Positions 32,274-40,209 of a stretch of DNA of 43,488 nt are shown here, piece after piece. A program made the position numbers and the translations under genes. Within the stretch, counting starts at the first letter, position 1. Each line of letters opens with the position of its first letter. Source of the DNA: Caldifarciminota bacterium (GTDB lineage: Bacteria; Hydrothermota; Tepidihabitantia; Tepidihabitantales; Tepidihabitantaceae). The notes under the pieces were generated by a model. It searched no databases and was not told the origin of the DNA. It saw nothing but the letters and a program-made list of their open reading frames with translations. Location: the NCBI GenBank assembly GCA_020352555.1, contig CP070680.1, forward strand, positions 996,374 through 1,039,861. Direction: 5' to 3'.

Positions 32274-32947
32274 TACCGCTCAGAGACGACATCAGAGCCG
32301 ACAGGAGGCCGTTCGTCACCTACGTCCTGGTCGCGTCATGCACCCTGGCGTTCCTCTACCAGCTTGCCGCCCAGTTCTCAAGCGTCGAAGCCGGCAACGC
32401 CATCATCCTGAATCTGGGGATGATCCCGCGCCAGATCGCCCGCGGGCAGCGTCTCTGGACGCTCGTCACTTCGATGTTCCTGCACGGCGGGTTCTTCCAC
32501 ATCATCGGCAACATGCTGTACCTCTGGATCTTCGGAGACAACGTCGAGGATGCGTTCGGCCGCATCGGCTACGTCGGCATGTACCTGGCGTCCGGGCTGT
32601 TTGGCAGCGCGCTCCACATCCTGATTGACCCGTCCTCCGGTATCCCGACCATCGGCGCGTCTGGTGCGATATCGGGCGTGATGGGCGCATACTTCGTGCT
32701 CTACCCCCGCGCCCGGGTCCTGACCTTGGTTCCGATCTTCTTCTTCATCCGCTTCATCCACCTGCCGGCGTTCGTGCTGCTCGGATTCTGGATACTGCTC
32801 CAGATGCTGTACGGCTGCAGCTCGGTCGGCGGCGGGGCCGGGGTCGCGTACTTCGCCCATATCGGCGGTTTCGTTGTCGGAGTACTGCTCGGCCTGCTGG
32901 TCAAACGCAGGCGCAGGCAACGCCCGGTCTGGTACGACATTGAGTAG
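32270..32947 (+). CDS. Rhomboid family intramembrane serine protease
   Basis: A 225-residue membrane protein with six or seven hydrophobic segments. The catalytic serine is in GASGAISGVMGAYFVLYPRA and the catalytic histidine in AYFAHIGGFVVGVLLGLLVK. WTLVTSMFLHGGFFHIIGNM and LYLWIFGDNVED are the standard rhomboid segments between helices 1 and 3. It would cleave single-pass membrane proteins within or near the bilayer; substrates are unknown. The ATG overlaps the ispF stop. Confidence 0.92.
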   Translation: MIPLRDDIRADRRPFVTYVLVASCTLAFLYQLAAQFSSVEAGNAIILNLGMIPRQIARGQRLWTLVTSMFLHGGFFHIIGNMLYLWIFGDNVEDAFGRIGYVGMYLASGLFGSALHILIDPSSGIPTIGASGAISGVMGAYFVLYPRARVLTLVPIFFFIRFIHLPAFVLLGFWILLQMLYGCSSVGGGAGVAYFAHIGGFVVGVLLGLLVKRRRRQRPVWYDIE

Positions 32948-34322
32948 CCGGCTGCTGTCTGCGGCCCTGTTGGCAACGGTCGCGCTGCGGCTTGCTTTCG
33001 TGCTGCTCCCGGCCACTACCGATCTCCACACCAAAACGGTACTGGCGGTACCCGATGCGCCGGAGTACATCAGACTCGCCGGCAACCTCGCGTCGCACCG
33101 GGTCTTCTCGCGTGACGTCCAGGCTCCTTTCGCACCCGAACTGTTCCGCACGCCCGGCTACTCGGTCTTGATCGCTCCCCTGATCAAGCTTCCCGGCCCG
33201 CTCGAGATCAAGGTCATCGTACTCCAGGTCCTGCTCTCTGTCGCCCTGGCATGGGCCGTCTACCGCCTGGGCCTGGAAATAGCGCTCAGCCCGTCGGTCG
33301 CGAGTCTTGCTGCCCTGCTGGTGGCGTTCAGTCCGAATCTCGCATTTCTGAGCACCAAGATCGTCACCGAGACCGCCTTCACTCTGCTGCTGGCGGTCAG
33401 TCTGCTGCTGTACAACCGATACAAGAGACACCGGTCCGCCCACCATCTGGTCGGTGCCGGCGTCTGCGCCGGTCTGCTGGCACTGGTTCGGCCGATCGCT
33501 GTCGGCTTTCCTCTGGTCCTGGCCGGCCACGTGTTGGTGCGGGCCTTCGGCCCCAAGCCCAGGCCCCGGGTCGCAACAGCCCTGGTCCCGCTTGCTGTCG
33601 CAGGCATGGTTGTCCTGCCCTGGGTGCATCGCAACGGGCAGCAGACCGGAAGGTACATCCTGTCCACAGCGTCCGAGCACAACCTGTACCTTTACAGCGC
33701 CGCAACCGTGCTCTCTTCCGAGCTGAACATCCCGCTGCCAGAGTCGCGTAGCCTGATGCTGGCCGAAGCACAAGAGAGATTCGGCCCGCTCGATACCACG
33801 GACGAACCCGGGTTCTGGCAGGCTGTGTCCAGGGTCGCGCTTCGTCACGTGATGCGCCGGCCGTTCAGGACCGGCATGGTCCAGATCGCCGGCATGGTAG
33901 GCTGTCTGATTAGCCCGATCAGCATCAATCCTCTGCTGGTCCACTCAGGAGTCAGTGAGAATATGGAGCCGCACGTGTTCCAGCAAGCCCTGGCGCTTGC
34001 GGTCAAAGGCAGGCTGATTTCGGCATTCCGCCTGGCCCGGGACCAGCGCATGAGCCTGGCCGGGCCGTTTGCCTCTGTCGTCGTGGCCCTTGCCTTGGCC
34101 CACACGCTGCTGCTGGTGGTGTTCGGGGTCGTGGCGGTCGCGTTCAGGTCAGGAAGGCGGTATCTCTGGCTGCTGCCCACGATCGTCTACTTCACTATCC
34201 TGCCCGGGCCAGTCGGTGACGCCCGGTTTCGGGCTCCGGTCGAGCCCCTGCTCGCGCTGCTTGCCGCGCTGGGCTTGTCCTGCGTTTTCGGACGAAAGTC
34301 GGGCAGCAACCGCCCGGCCTAG
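32940..34322 (+). CDS. GT39/ArnT-like membrane glycosyltransferase
   Basis: A 460-residue multi-pass membrane protein. The first loop contains PDAPEYIRLAGNLASHRVFS and FRTPGYSVLIAPLIKL, the acidic-residue motif of lipid-phosphate-sugar-dependent GT-C enzymes of the dolichyl-mannosyltransferase/ArnT type. About ten hydrophobic segments follow. It should transfer a sugar from an undecaprenyl-phosphate carrier to a protein or lipid outside the membrane. The TTG start at 32940 overlaps the last 8 bases of the rhomboid gene. It converges on the EF-G2 gene with two bases between the stops. Confidence 0.78.
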   Translation: MSSRLLSAALLATVALRLAFVLLPATTDLHTKTVLAVPDAPEYIRLAGNLASHRVFSRDVQAPFAPELFRTPGYSVLIAPLIKLPGPLEIKVIVLQVLLSVALAWAVYRLGLEIALSPSVASLAALLVAFSPNLAFLSTKIVTETAFTLLLAVSLLLYNRYKRHRSAHHLVGAGVCAGLLALVRPIAVGFPLVLAGHVLVRAFGPKPRPRVATALVPLAVAGMVVLPWVHRNGQQTGRYILSTASEHNLYLYSAATVLSSELNIPLPESRSLMLAEAQERFGPLDTTDEPGFWQAVSRVALRHVMRRPFRTGMVQIAGMVGCLISPISINPLLVHSGVSENMEPHVFQQALALAVKGRLISAFRLARDQRMSLAGPFASVVVALALAHTLLLVVFGVVAVAFRSGRRYLWLLPTIVYFTILPGPVGDARFRAPVEPLLALLAALGLSCVFGRKSGSNRPA

Positions 34323-34324
34323 AG

Positions 34325-36406
34325 CTACTTCTCTTCTTCTTTCGCCTTCCTGGCTTCGTCGATTACCTTCTGGGCCAGTTCCCTGGGCATTTCCTCGTAG
34401 TGTGAGAAATCCATGGTGAAGAAGCCCCTGCCCTGGGTCAAAGAACGCAGGCTGTTCGAGTACTTGTACATCTCTGCCTGCGGTGCCTGGGCCTTGACCA
34501 CCTGGAGATTGCCCTGGGAATCCATGCCCATGATCCGGCCGCGCCTGGCGTTCAGGTCGCCCATCACGTCGCCCATGAACTGGTCAGGTACCGTGATCTC
34601 GACGTTCATTATCGGCTCCAGCATGACGGCACCGGCCTTCTCGACGCAGTTCCTGAACGCAAGGGAAGACGCAAGCTTGAACGCGATGTCGGACGAGTCG
34701 ACCGGGTGGAACGAGCCGTCGAACACCGTAGCCCTGACGTCGATCATCCGGTACCCGGCGACCACGCCTTTCCGCATGGTTTCCACCACCCCCTTCTCGA
34801 CCGGGCCGATGAACTTGCCCGGTATCGCGCCGCCCTTGATCTCGTCCACGAACTCGAACCCGGCCCCGCGTTCCAGCGGCTCGATGCGCAAGTAGACGTC
34901 GCCGAACTGCCCGCGGCCGCCGGTCTGCTTCTTGTGACGGCCCTGGGCCTCGGCCGTGCGCGAGATGGTCTCACGGTAGGGTATCTTGGGCTTGACCAGT
35001 TCCACGTCGACGTCGAACCTCCGCTTGAGCCTGCCGACGATCACGTCCAGGTGCAGCTCGCCCATGCCGTTGATCAGCTCCTGGGACAGCTCGGGGTCGA
35101 ACTGGAACGAGAACGTCGGGTCCTCGTCGTGGAGCCTGTTCAGGCCGTTGCTCACCCGTTCCTCGTCGCCCTTGCTCTTGGGTTTGATCGCTACCGAAAT
35201 CGAAGGCTTGGGGAATTCGGGCGCTGCCAGTTTCACCGGCCGCTTCTTGCTGCAGAGTGTGTCGCCGGTGTGGGTATCCTTGAGCTTGACCATCGCGCCG
35301 ATCATGCCGGCCGTCAGCCGGTTCACCTCGGTCCGGTCCCGGCCGTTGACCAGGTAGAGCTGATTGACTTTCTCGTCGCGCCGCTTGGTCGCGTTCAGCA
35401 CAACGCTGCCGTTCTCGATCGCGCCGGCGTAGACCCGGACGTAGTGCATTTCGCCGACATGGGATTCGGACACGGTCTTGAACACCAGTCCGCAGAGCGG
35501 GGCGTCCGCCGCCCGGTTCACCTTCAGCTCTTCCGTGCTCCCGGGCCTTGTGCCGGTGAGTTCGGGCAACTCGTGCGGCCCGGGCAGCACGTCGGCCGCC
35601 AGGTCGAGCAGCAGGTCGGTCCCGACCTGGTGCAGGGCGTCCATCGGCATCATCGGATACACGACCCCGGCCTTGATCCCGCTTCTCACCCCGGCACGCA
35701 TCTCGTCAGGAGCTATTTCCGCGCCATCGAGGAACTTCTCCATCAGATTCTCGTCCGCGTCGGCCGCCGCTTCGACCAGCCGCTCCTTCCACGCCGACAC
35801 GGTCGACGCCATATCCTCGGGCACCGGCACTTCGGAGCGCCGGCCGTCCTCGTACCTGTAGGCCTTGTCGTTGAGGATGTCGACCACGCCTTCGAATCCG
35901 GCTTCTTTGCCGACCGGCAGGTAGAGCGGAGTCACGGTCGTGCCCAGCGCCTTGCGGATGTCCTCGGCCGTTCCGTCGAAGTCGGTATTCTCCCGGCGCA
36001 GTTTGGTGACGACCACAACCCGGGGCAGCCCGGCGGCTTCCAGCCGCCGCCACGCCATTTCGGTGCCGACCTCGACCCCGGCCGAGGCGTCGACGACCAC
36101 AACCGCGTTGTCGGTTGCCGGAACCGCGGACACGACGCCGCCCATGAAGTCGGCGTAGCCCGGAGCATCGATCAGGTTGATGAGCAGGCCCCGGTGCTCG
36201 CCGTGGCCGAGCGCGAGGTTGATGCCGATCCTGCGGCTGACCTCGTCCTCGTCATAGTCGAGCAGCGACGTCCCGTCGGCGACCGAACCCAGCCGGTTGT
36301 TCTTGCCCATTGCCAGCAGCAGCGCCTCGCAGATCGAGGTCTTGCCGCTGCCGCCGTGGCCGAAGAAGCCCAGGTTCCGGACCTGCTCAGCACTGTATTC
36401 TTTCAC
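34325..36406 (-). CDS. EF-G2-type translational GTPase
   Basis: A 693-residue EF-G homologue. G1 is GHGGSGKT (residues about 16-23), G3 is DAPGYADF with Tyr in place of the catalytic His of EF-G, and domains IV-V continue to the end (QTGGRGQFGDVYLRIEPLER, MGDLNARRGRIMGMD). These traits match the EF-G-2 group seen in Thermus and other bacteria rather than canonical FusA. The G4 motif is TKLR; Thermus EF-G-2 has TKLD as I recall it, so the guanine-contacting Asp is missing here. Its role may be a specialised translocation or recycling step. The GTG start has CAGGAGGA upstream. No ribosomal operon is near, which also argues against it being the main EF-G. Confidence 0.88.
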   Translation of the reverse strand: MKEYSAEQVRNLGFFGHGGSGKTSICEALLLAMGKNNRLGSVADGTSLLDYDEDEVSRRIGINLALGHGEHRGLLINLIDAPGYADFMGGVVSAVPATDNAVVVVDASAGVEVGTEMAWRRLEAAGLPRVVVVTKLRRENTDFDGTAEDIRKALGTTVTPLYLPVGKEAGFEGVVDILNDKAYRYEDGRRSEVPVPEDMASTVSAWKERLVEAAADADENLMEKFLDGAEIAPDEMRAGVRSGIKAGVVYPMMPMDALHQVGTDLLLDLAADVLPGPHELPELTGTRPGSTEELKVNRAADAPLCGLVFKTVSESHVGEMHYVRVYAGAIENGSVVLNATKRRDEKVNQLYLVNGRDRTEVNRLTAGMIGAMVKLKDTHTGDTLCSKKRPVKLAAPEFPKPSISVAIKPKSKGDEERVSNGLNRLHDEDPTFSFQFDPELSQELINGMGELHLDVIVGRLKRRFDVDVELVKPKIPYRETISRTAEAQGRHKKQTGGRGQFGDVYLRIEPLERGAGFEFVDEIKGGAIPGKFIGPVEKGVVETMRKGVVAGYRMIDVRATVFDGSFHPVDSSDIAFKLASSLAFRNCVEKAGAVMLEPIMNVEITVPDQFMGDVMGDLNARRGRIMGMDSQGNLQVVKAQAPQAEMYKYSNSLRSLTQGRGFFTMDFSHYEEMPRELAQKVIDEARKAKEEEK

Positions 36407-36465
36407 GCTGTCCTCCTGCAGGAGTCATTGTCGGCAACTAGATGGCTGTCGGCAGAACGAGCCGA

Positions 36466-36493
36466 ATCATATCAGAAACCCCATGCCAGTCAA
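36466..36493 (-). promoter_or_regulatory. Promoter for EF-G2
   Basis: Minus strand TTGACT (36493-36488) and TATGAT (36471-36466), 16-bp spacer, with a leader of about 50 bases carrying an AGGAGG site. Confidence 0.6.
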
Positions 36494-36518
36494 GCAGCCG
36501 ACAGCCCGACGCGGGAAT

Positions 36519-36546
36519 TTGACAGGCGAAACGCCGAAGCTAGCAT
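36519..36546 (+). promoter_or_regulatory. Promoter for the solute-binding lipoprotein
   Basis: TTGACA (36519-36524) and TAGCAT (36541-36546), 16-bp spacer, divergent to the EF-G2 promoter. Confidence 0.6.
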
Positions 36547-36596
36547 CCCGTGTCGGTTCAATCCGCAGCAGGAAAGCGACAAACCAGGAGGTGTCT

Positions 36597-37733
36597 GTGC
36601 ACATCATCAGGACCGTGCTGGCGGCCGCGACTGCGCTGGCGATGCCGTCGTGCGGCGGCGGCGACGTCATCAAGATCGGGCTCATAGCGCCGCTGACCGG
36701 CGACGTCAAGACCTTCGGCGAAGGCGTCCGCAATGCGGTGATGATGGCGTTCGAGGAGCTGAACGCCGCAGGCGGCATCAACGGCAGGCAGGTCCAGATC
36801 ATCGCGTCGGACGACAAGAACGACCCGATGGAAGCCAGCAATGCCGGCAGCAAGCTCATCGACATGGACGCCGTGCTGGCGATCATCGGCTCGGTCTCGT
36901 CCAAGTGCTCGGTGCCGCTCGCCGACAAGTGCCAGGTGGCCGGCATCCCGATGATAACCCCGACCTCGACCAACCCCAAGGTCACGGTCGGCGATGACGG
37001 CAAGCGCAAGGACTTCGTGTTCCGGGCCTGTTTCATCGACCCGTTCCAGGGCACGGTGGCGGCCAAGTTCGCCCGTGACAGTCTCAAGGTCGGCACCGCG
37101 GCGGTGATGTACGACGTGGGCAACGACTATTCGAAAGGCCTGGCCGAGTTCTTCAGGGACGCGTTCGAAGGCCTGGGCGGCAGGGTCGTGGCCTTTGAGT
37201 CGTACGCCAAGGACGACGTCGATTTCTCGGCGCTGCTCACCAAGGTCAAACTGCAGGACCCGGACGTGGTCTTCCTGCCCGACTACTACAACAAGGTCGG
37301 GCTCATCGCCAAGCAGGCGCGCCAGGCCGGGCTCAGGTCGGTGCTGCTGGGCGGCGACGGCTGGGATTCGCCCGAGATGGTGAGGATCGCGGGCGAAGAC
37401 ATCCACGGCGGTTTCTTCACCAACCACTACTCTCCCGAAGACCCGCGGCCCGAGGTCCAGGAGTGGGTCGAGAAGTACGAGACCAGGTACGGCCAGCGGC
37501 CGGACGCGCTCGCGACGCTGGGCCACGACGCGGCTCTGCTCATGATCGAGGCACTCAAGACCGCGACCGAGCTGAAGCCGAAGGAAATCCGGGACGCGAT
37601 GGCCCGGATAGCCGACTTCCCTTGCGTCTCGGGCAAGGTGACGTTCGACGAGTGGGGCAACCCCATCAAGAGCGCGGTGGTGCTCAAGTACTCGGCACGA
37701 GGCCAGGAGTACGTAGCCACCGTCGAACCTTAG
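36597..37733 (+). CDS. Branched-chain amino acid-type ABC transporter substrate-binding lipoprotein
   Basis: A 378-residue periplasmic-binding protein of the LivJ type. The N-terminus has a basic start, a hydrophobic stretch (VLAAATALAM) and a cysteine in MPSC, a loose lipobox, so it is probably lipid-anchored. The mature part starts IKIGLIAPLTGDVKTFGEGV, then GRQVQIIASDDKNDPMEASN and VLAIIGSVSSKCSVPLADKC, typical of type I Leu/Ile/Val-binding folds. The GTG start lies five bases after AGGAGG. No permease or ATPase gene is nearby, so the transporter partner is elsewhere or the protein acts as a sensor. A strong terminator follows. Confidence 0.88.
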   Translation: MHIIRTVLAAATALAMPSCGGGDVIKIGLIAPLTGDVKTFGEGVRNAVMMAFEELNAAGGINGRQVQIIASDDKNDPMEASNAGSKLIDMDAVLAIIGSVSSKCSVPLADKCQVAGIPMITPTSTNPKVTVGDDGKRKDFVFRACFIDPFQGTVAAKFARDSLKVGTAAVMYDVGNDYSKGLAEFFRDAFEGLGGRVVAFESYAKDDVDFSALLTKVKLQDPDVVFLPDYYNKVGLIAKQARQAGLRSVLLGGDGWDSPEMVRIAGEDIHGGFFTNHYSPEDPRPEVQEWVEKYETRYGQRPDALATLGHDAALLMIEALKTATELKPKEIRDAMARIADFPCVSGKVTFDEWGNPIKSAVVLKYSARGQEYVATVEP

Positions 37734-37756
37734 GCCCTATTCTCCGGAATCCTCAG

Positions 37757-37787
37757 GCGGCGGGGCGTAGGCCCCGCCGCTCTTCTC
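37757..37787 (+). terminator. Intrinsic terminator after the solute-binding lipoprotein
   Basis: Perfect 10-bp stem GCGGCGGGGC (37757-37766) with GCCCCGCCGC (37771-37780), loop GTAG, followed by TCTTCTC. Confidence 0.75.
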
Positions 37788-37885
37788 GGCTGTCGCCGCC
37801 CGCGCGTGAATTCCTGGCGACTGCGCCGAGCAGCAGGCTGCGAGCCGCCGACCTCCCCGGCCGCAGGCCGACAGATCCAGCAGCC

Positions 37886-37914
37886 TTGACCGAACGCCTG
37901 TCCCCGCGTATCCT
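37886..37914 (+). promoter_or_regulatory. Promoter for the TPR protein
   Basis: TTGACC (37886-37891) and TATCCT (37909-37914), 17-bp spacer. A GTG at 37924 right behind it opens a 21-codon frame that overlaps the start of the TPR gene by about 20 bases. Confidence 0.5.
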
Positions 37915-37967
37915 CAGGGCATTGTGAAGGAAGACGATCCGATGTCCTGGCCCGTAGCCGAGCCGCA

Positions 37968-39866
37968 ATGCAGCTCTTTCCCGGCGTAGCCGGCCTGCTC
38001 GCCGCCTTCGGCGTCCTGGTAGTCGCGGCCGGCGTCCTCGTGGCGATCCGCTACGGTGTGAACAGGCGCAACGTCCGAAGGCTGGAGGCACGCATCAGGG
38101 CATCGCTCAAAGCCGAACCCGAACGCGTCGTCCCTGGCAGGCTGGATTCTTTGGTATTCTGTCCGCCGTCGCTTATGAACCAGTTCAGGGCTGCCGTTGA
38201 CGCCATGGAAGACGGCAGATGGGAACAGGCGACCAAATACCTCGAAGCCGCTGCCAAGGACGCCGGCGGAAGGAGGCTCGCCGCGCTGAACAACCTGATC
38301 GGCATCAGCCTGCTCGCCCGGCAGGAGACTGATTCGGCTCTCACCGCCTTCGAAGAAGCCGAACGGCTGGCCCTTGCCGAAGGAGACCGGGCTCTGGCAG
38401 CCGCGGCGGCCGGCAATATCGGAATCCTACGGCACGACAAGGGCGAAATCGGCGGTGCGAGGCAGGTTCTTGAGCGGGCGGTCGAGCAGAGCCGCGGAAC
38501 CCAGGACAGCAGGACGACGGCAACGACACTCGGGATGCTGGCCCGGCTGCACGAACAGCGCCGGGAATGGGACAAGGCGCGGGTGCGGTTCACTGAGCAG
38601 GTTGCCGCACTGCGCAAGGCGGGTGACCGGCGTGCGTTGCTCGACGCCCTGGAGAACCTGGGCACCCTTTTCGCGGACGCAAGCCGCCACAAAGAGGCCT
38701 GCGAAGCGTACTCCGAGGCCCTGTCCCTGGCCCATGGCCTGTCCGACAAGGCTCGGGAAATCAGGCTGCTGCTTGCCGTGGGCAGGTGCTGGTTCGGGCT
38801 GGCCGAGTTCGGCCGCGCCATGGTCCATTTCGAGCGTTCGCTGACCAATGCACGACTGCTCGGACACCGGGCCGACGAGGCAAGCGCTCTCCGCAGCATC
38901 GGCAACATCTTCCTGGGCGAGGGTGATGCAGCCAAGGCACTCAACTACCATGAGGAGGCGCTGGCCATTGACCGCACAATCGGCGACCGGCAGGGCGTGG
39001 CGGGCCAACTCGGCATCATCGGCAACATCTACCGCGACAAGGATGAGCCGCTCAAGGCGCTTGGCTATCACGAGCAGGCGCTCGGCATTCACCGACGAAT
39101 CGGTGACAACCACGGCGTGGCCGCAGACCTGAACAACATCGCCAACATCTATCGCGACAAAGGCGAACCCGACGCGGCACTCAGGTACCACCAGGAGGCG
39201 CTGGCTATCAACCGCGAAGCCGGGTACCAGCGCGGAGTGGCCATGAACCTCAACAACATCGCCAACATCTATCGCGACAAGGGCGAGACCGACAAGGCTC
39301 TCGCGCACCACCAGGAGGCGCTCGCCTTCAACCGCGAAGCCGGGTACCAGCGCGGAGTGGTTCTGGCCCTGGGCAACATCGGCAACATCTTCCGCGACAA
39401 AGGCGAACCCGACGAGGCTCTCAAGCACCACCAGGAGGCGCTCGCGGTCAGCCGCAAGATCGGGTATCGGCAGGGCGTCACCATCGCCCTGGGCAACATC
39501 GGCAACATCCACCGCGACAGGGACGAATACGACCAGGCGCTCAAGCGCCACCAGGAAGCCCTGGCAATCAGCCGCGAGATCGGGTATCGGCAGGGCGAGG
39601 CGGTGGCCCTGGGCAACACCGGCAACACCTTTGCGCACAAAGGGCAGCACGACGAGGCGATGAAGCACCTGCTCAAGGCCATGGTGCAGTTCGAGGGCAT
39701 GGGTGCGCGTCGCGAGACCTCAACCACCAGGCAGAACGTCGCCAGCATCTGCCACCACGTGTCGCGCAAGCGCTTCATCGAGCTGCTGCTCGAAGCCGGA
39801 CTCCAGCAGCAGAAGGCGAAAGAACTGGCAGACCAGATCCGGCAGTCTGCTAAAGCCAAGAAGTAG
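37968..39866 (+). CDS. Membrane-anchored tetratricopeptide repeat protein
   Basis: A 632-residue protein. One N-terminal membrane segment (VAGLLAAFGVLVVAAGVLVA, residues about 7-26) and a basic stretch are followed by TPR repeats to the end. From about residue 312 the repeats become 40-residue units of the form GNIYRDKGEPDEALKHHQEA with REIGYRQGVA, seven in a row, of the Kinesin-light-chain/Rapsyn-type TPR family. It is probably a protein-protein scaffold at the inner membrane. The C-terminus is lysine-rich. The ATG at 37968 is the first good start directly before the membrane segment. No neighbour suggests a partner. Confidence 0.85.
   Translation: MQLFPGVAGLLAAFGVLVVAAGVLVAIRYGVNRRNVRRLEARIRASLKAEPERVVPGRLDSLVFCPPSLMNQFRAAVDAMEDGRWEQATKYLEAAAKDAGGRRLAALNNLIGISLLARQETDSALTAFEEAERLALAEGDRALAAAAAGNIGILRHDKGEIGGARQVLERAVEQSRGTQDSRTTATTLGMLARLHEQRREWDKARVRFTEQVAALRKAGDRRALLDALENLGTLFADASRHKEACEAYSEALSLAHGLSDKAREIRLLLAVGRCWFGLAEFGRAMVHFERSLTNARLLGHRADEASALRSIGNIFLGEGDAAKALNYHEEALAIDRTIGDRQGVAGQLGIIGNIYRDKDEPLKALGYHEQALGIHRRIGDNHGVAADLNNIANIYRDKGEPDAALRYHQEALAINREAGYQRGVAMNLNNIANIYRDKGETDKALAHHQEALAFNREAGYQRGVVLALGNIGNIFRDKGEPDEALKHHQEALAVSRKIGYRQGVTIALGNIGNIHRDRDEYDQALKRHQEALAISREIGYRQGEAVALGNTGNTFAHKGQHDEAMKHLLKAMVQFEGMGARRETSTTRQNVASICHHVSRKRFIELLLEAGLQQQKAKELADQIRQSAKAKK
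38901..39740 (+). repeat. Seven tandem 120-bp repeats inside the TPR gene
   Basis: Units begin with GGCAACATCT or a close variant at 38901, 39021, 39141, 39261, 39381, 39501 and 39621, exactly 120 bases apart with no length change. Some neighbouring units share long stretches of DNA identity. Confidence 0.9.
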
Positions 39867-40209
39867 AGCCCGTTCGCACTCCACGCCCGACAGGCTCCAG
39901 CCGGCCCGGCTGTCAGCAGGACTCAGACCTGGATTGTACCGCCTGCTACCTCTGAACTACAACCTTCTGGCCCGCTGTCCGCAATCCGCCTACCGCCAAA
40001 CACTGACTGTCATGTCACCCGGCCTTTCTCAAGGTCATTTCCCCTGAGCGAGCGAATGGTGAAATCTCTCCGCGTTCCCTCTCCCCTTGTGGGCTTGGGG
40101 AAGCCGGGCGGAACGCCCGAGGGACAGGGTGAGAGCGTGCCCTGCCTGCAGCCCGCTGACCGCTGGCTAGTGCTCGCTCGCTCGATCACTTGGTCACCGG
40201 GTCACTGAG
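39867..40209. other. Convergent intergenic region of 343 bases
   Basis: No gene is seen. It holds a REP-like inverted-repeat element (about 40076-40137), a small perfect hairpin CGGGCG/CGCCCG around GAA (40105-40119), and near its end short direct repeats of GTCAC (around 40190-40215). It separates the TPR gene from the beta-propeller gene, which converge on it. Confidence 0.6.
40076..40137. repeat. REP-like imperfect palindrome
   Basis: The stretch begins CCCTCTCCCC and ends GACAGGGTGAGAG, with GGCTTGGGG and the GAA-loop hairpin between. This resembles the dispersed CCCTCTCCCC...AGGGTGAG repeats of many high-GC genomes. Other copies cannot be counted in one window. Confidence 0.4.

Noticed and set aside
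34706..36997. A 763-codon plus-strand open frame antisense to the EF-G2 gene
   Set aside because: Its translation is low-complexity, rich in Gln, His, Arg and Asp, with no motif. It is the mirror of the strongly biased EF-G2 codons.
38901..39740. A regularly spaced repeat that could suggest a CRISPR array
   Set aside because: The 120-bp period is in frame and encodes TPR units; there are no short repeats with unique spacers and no cas genes.
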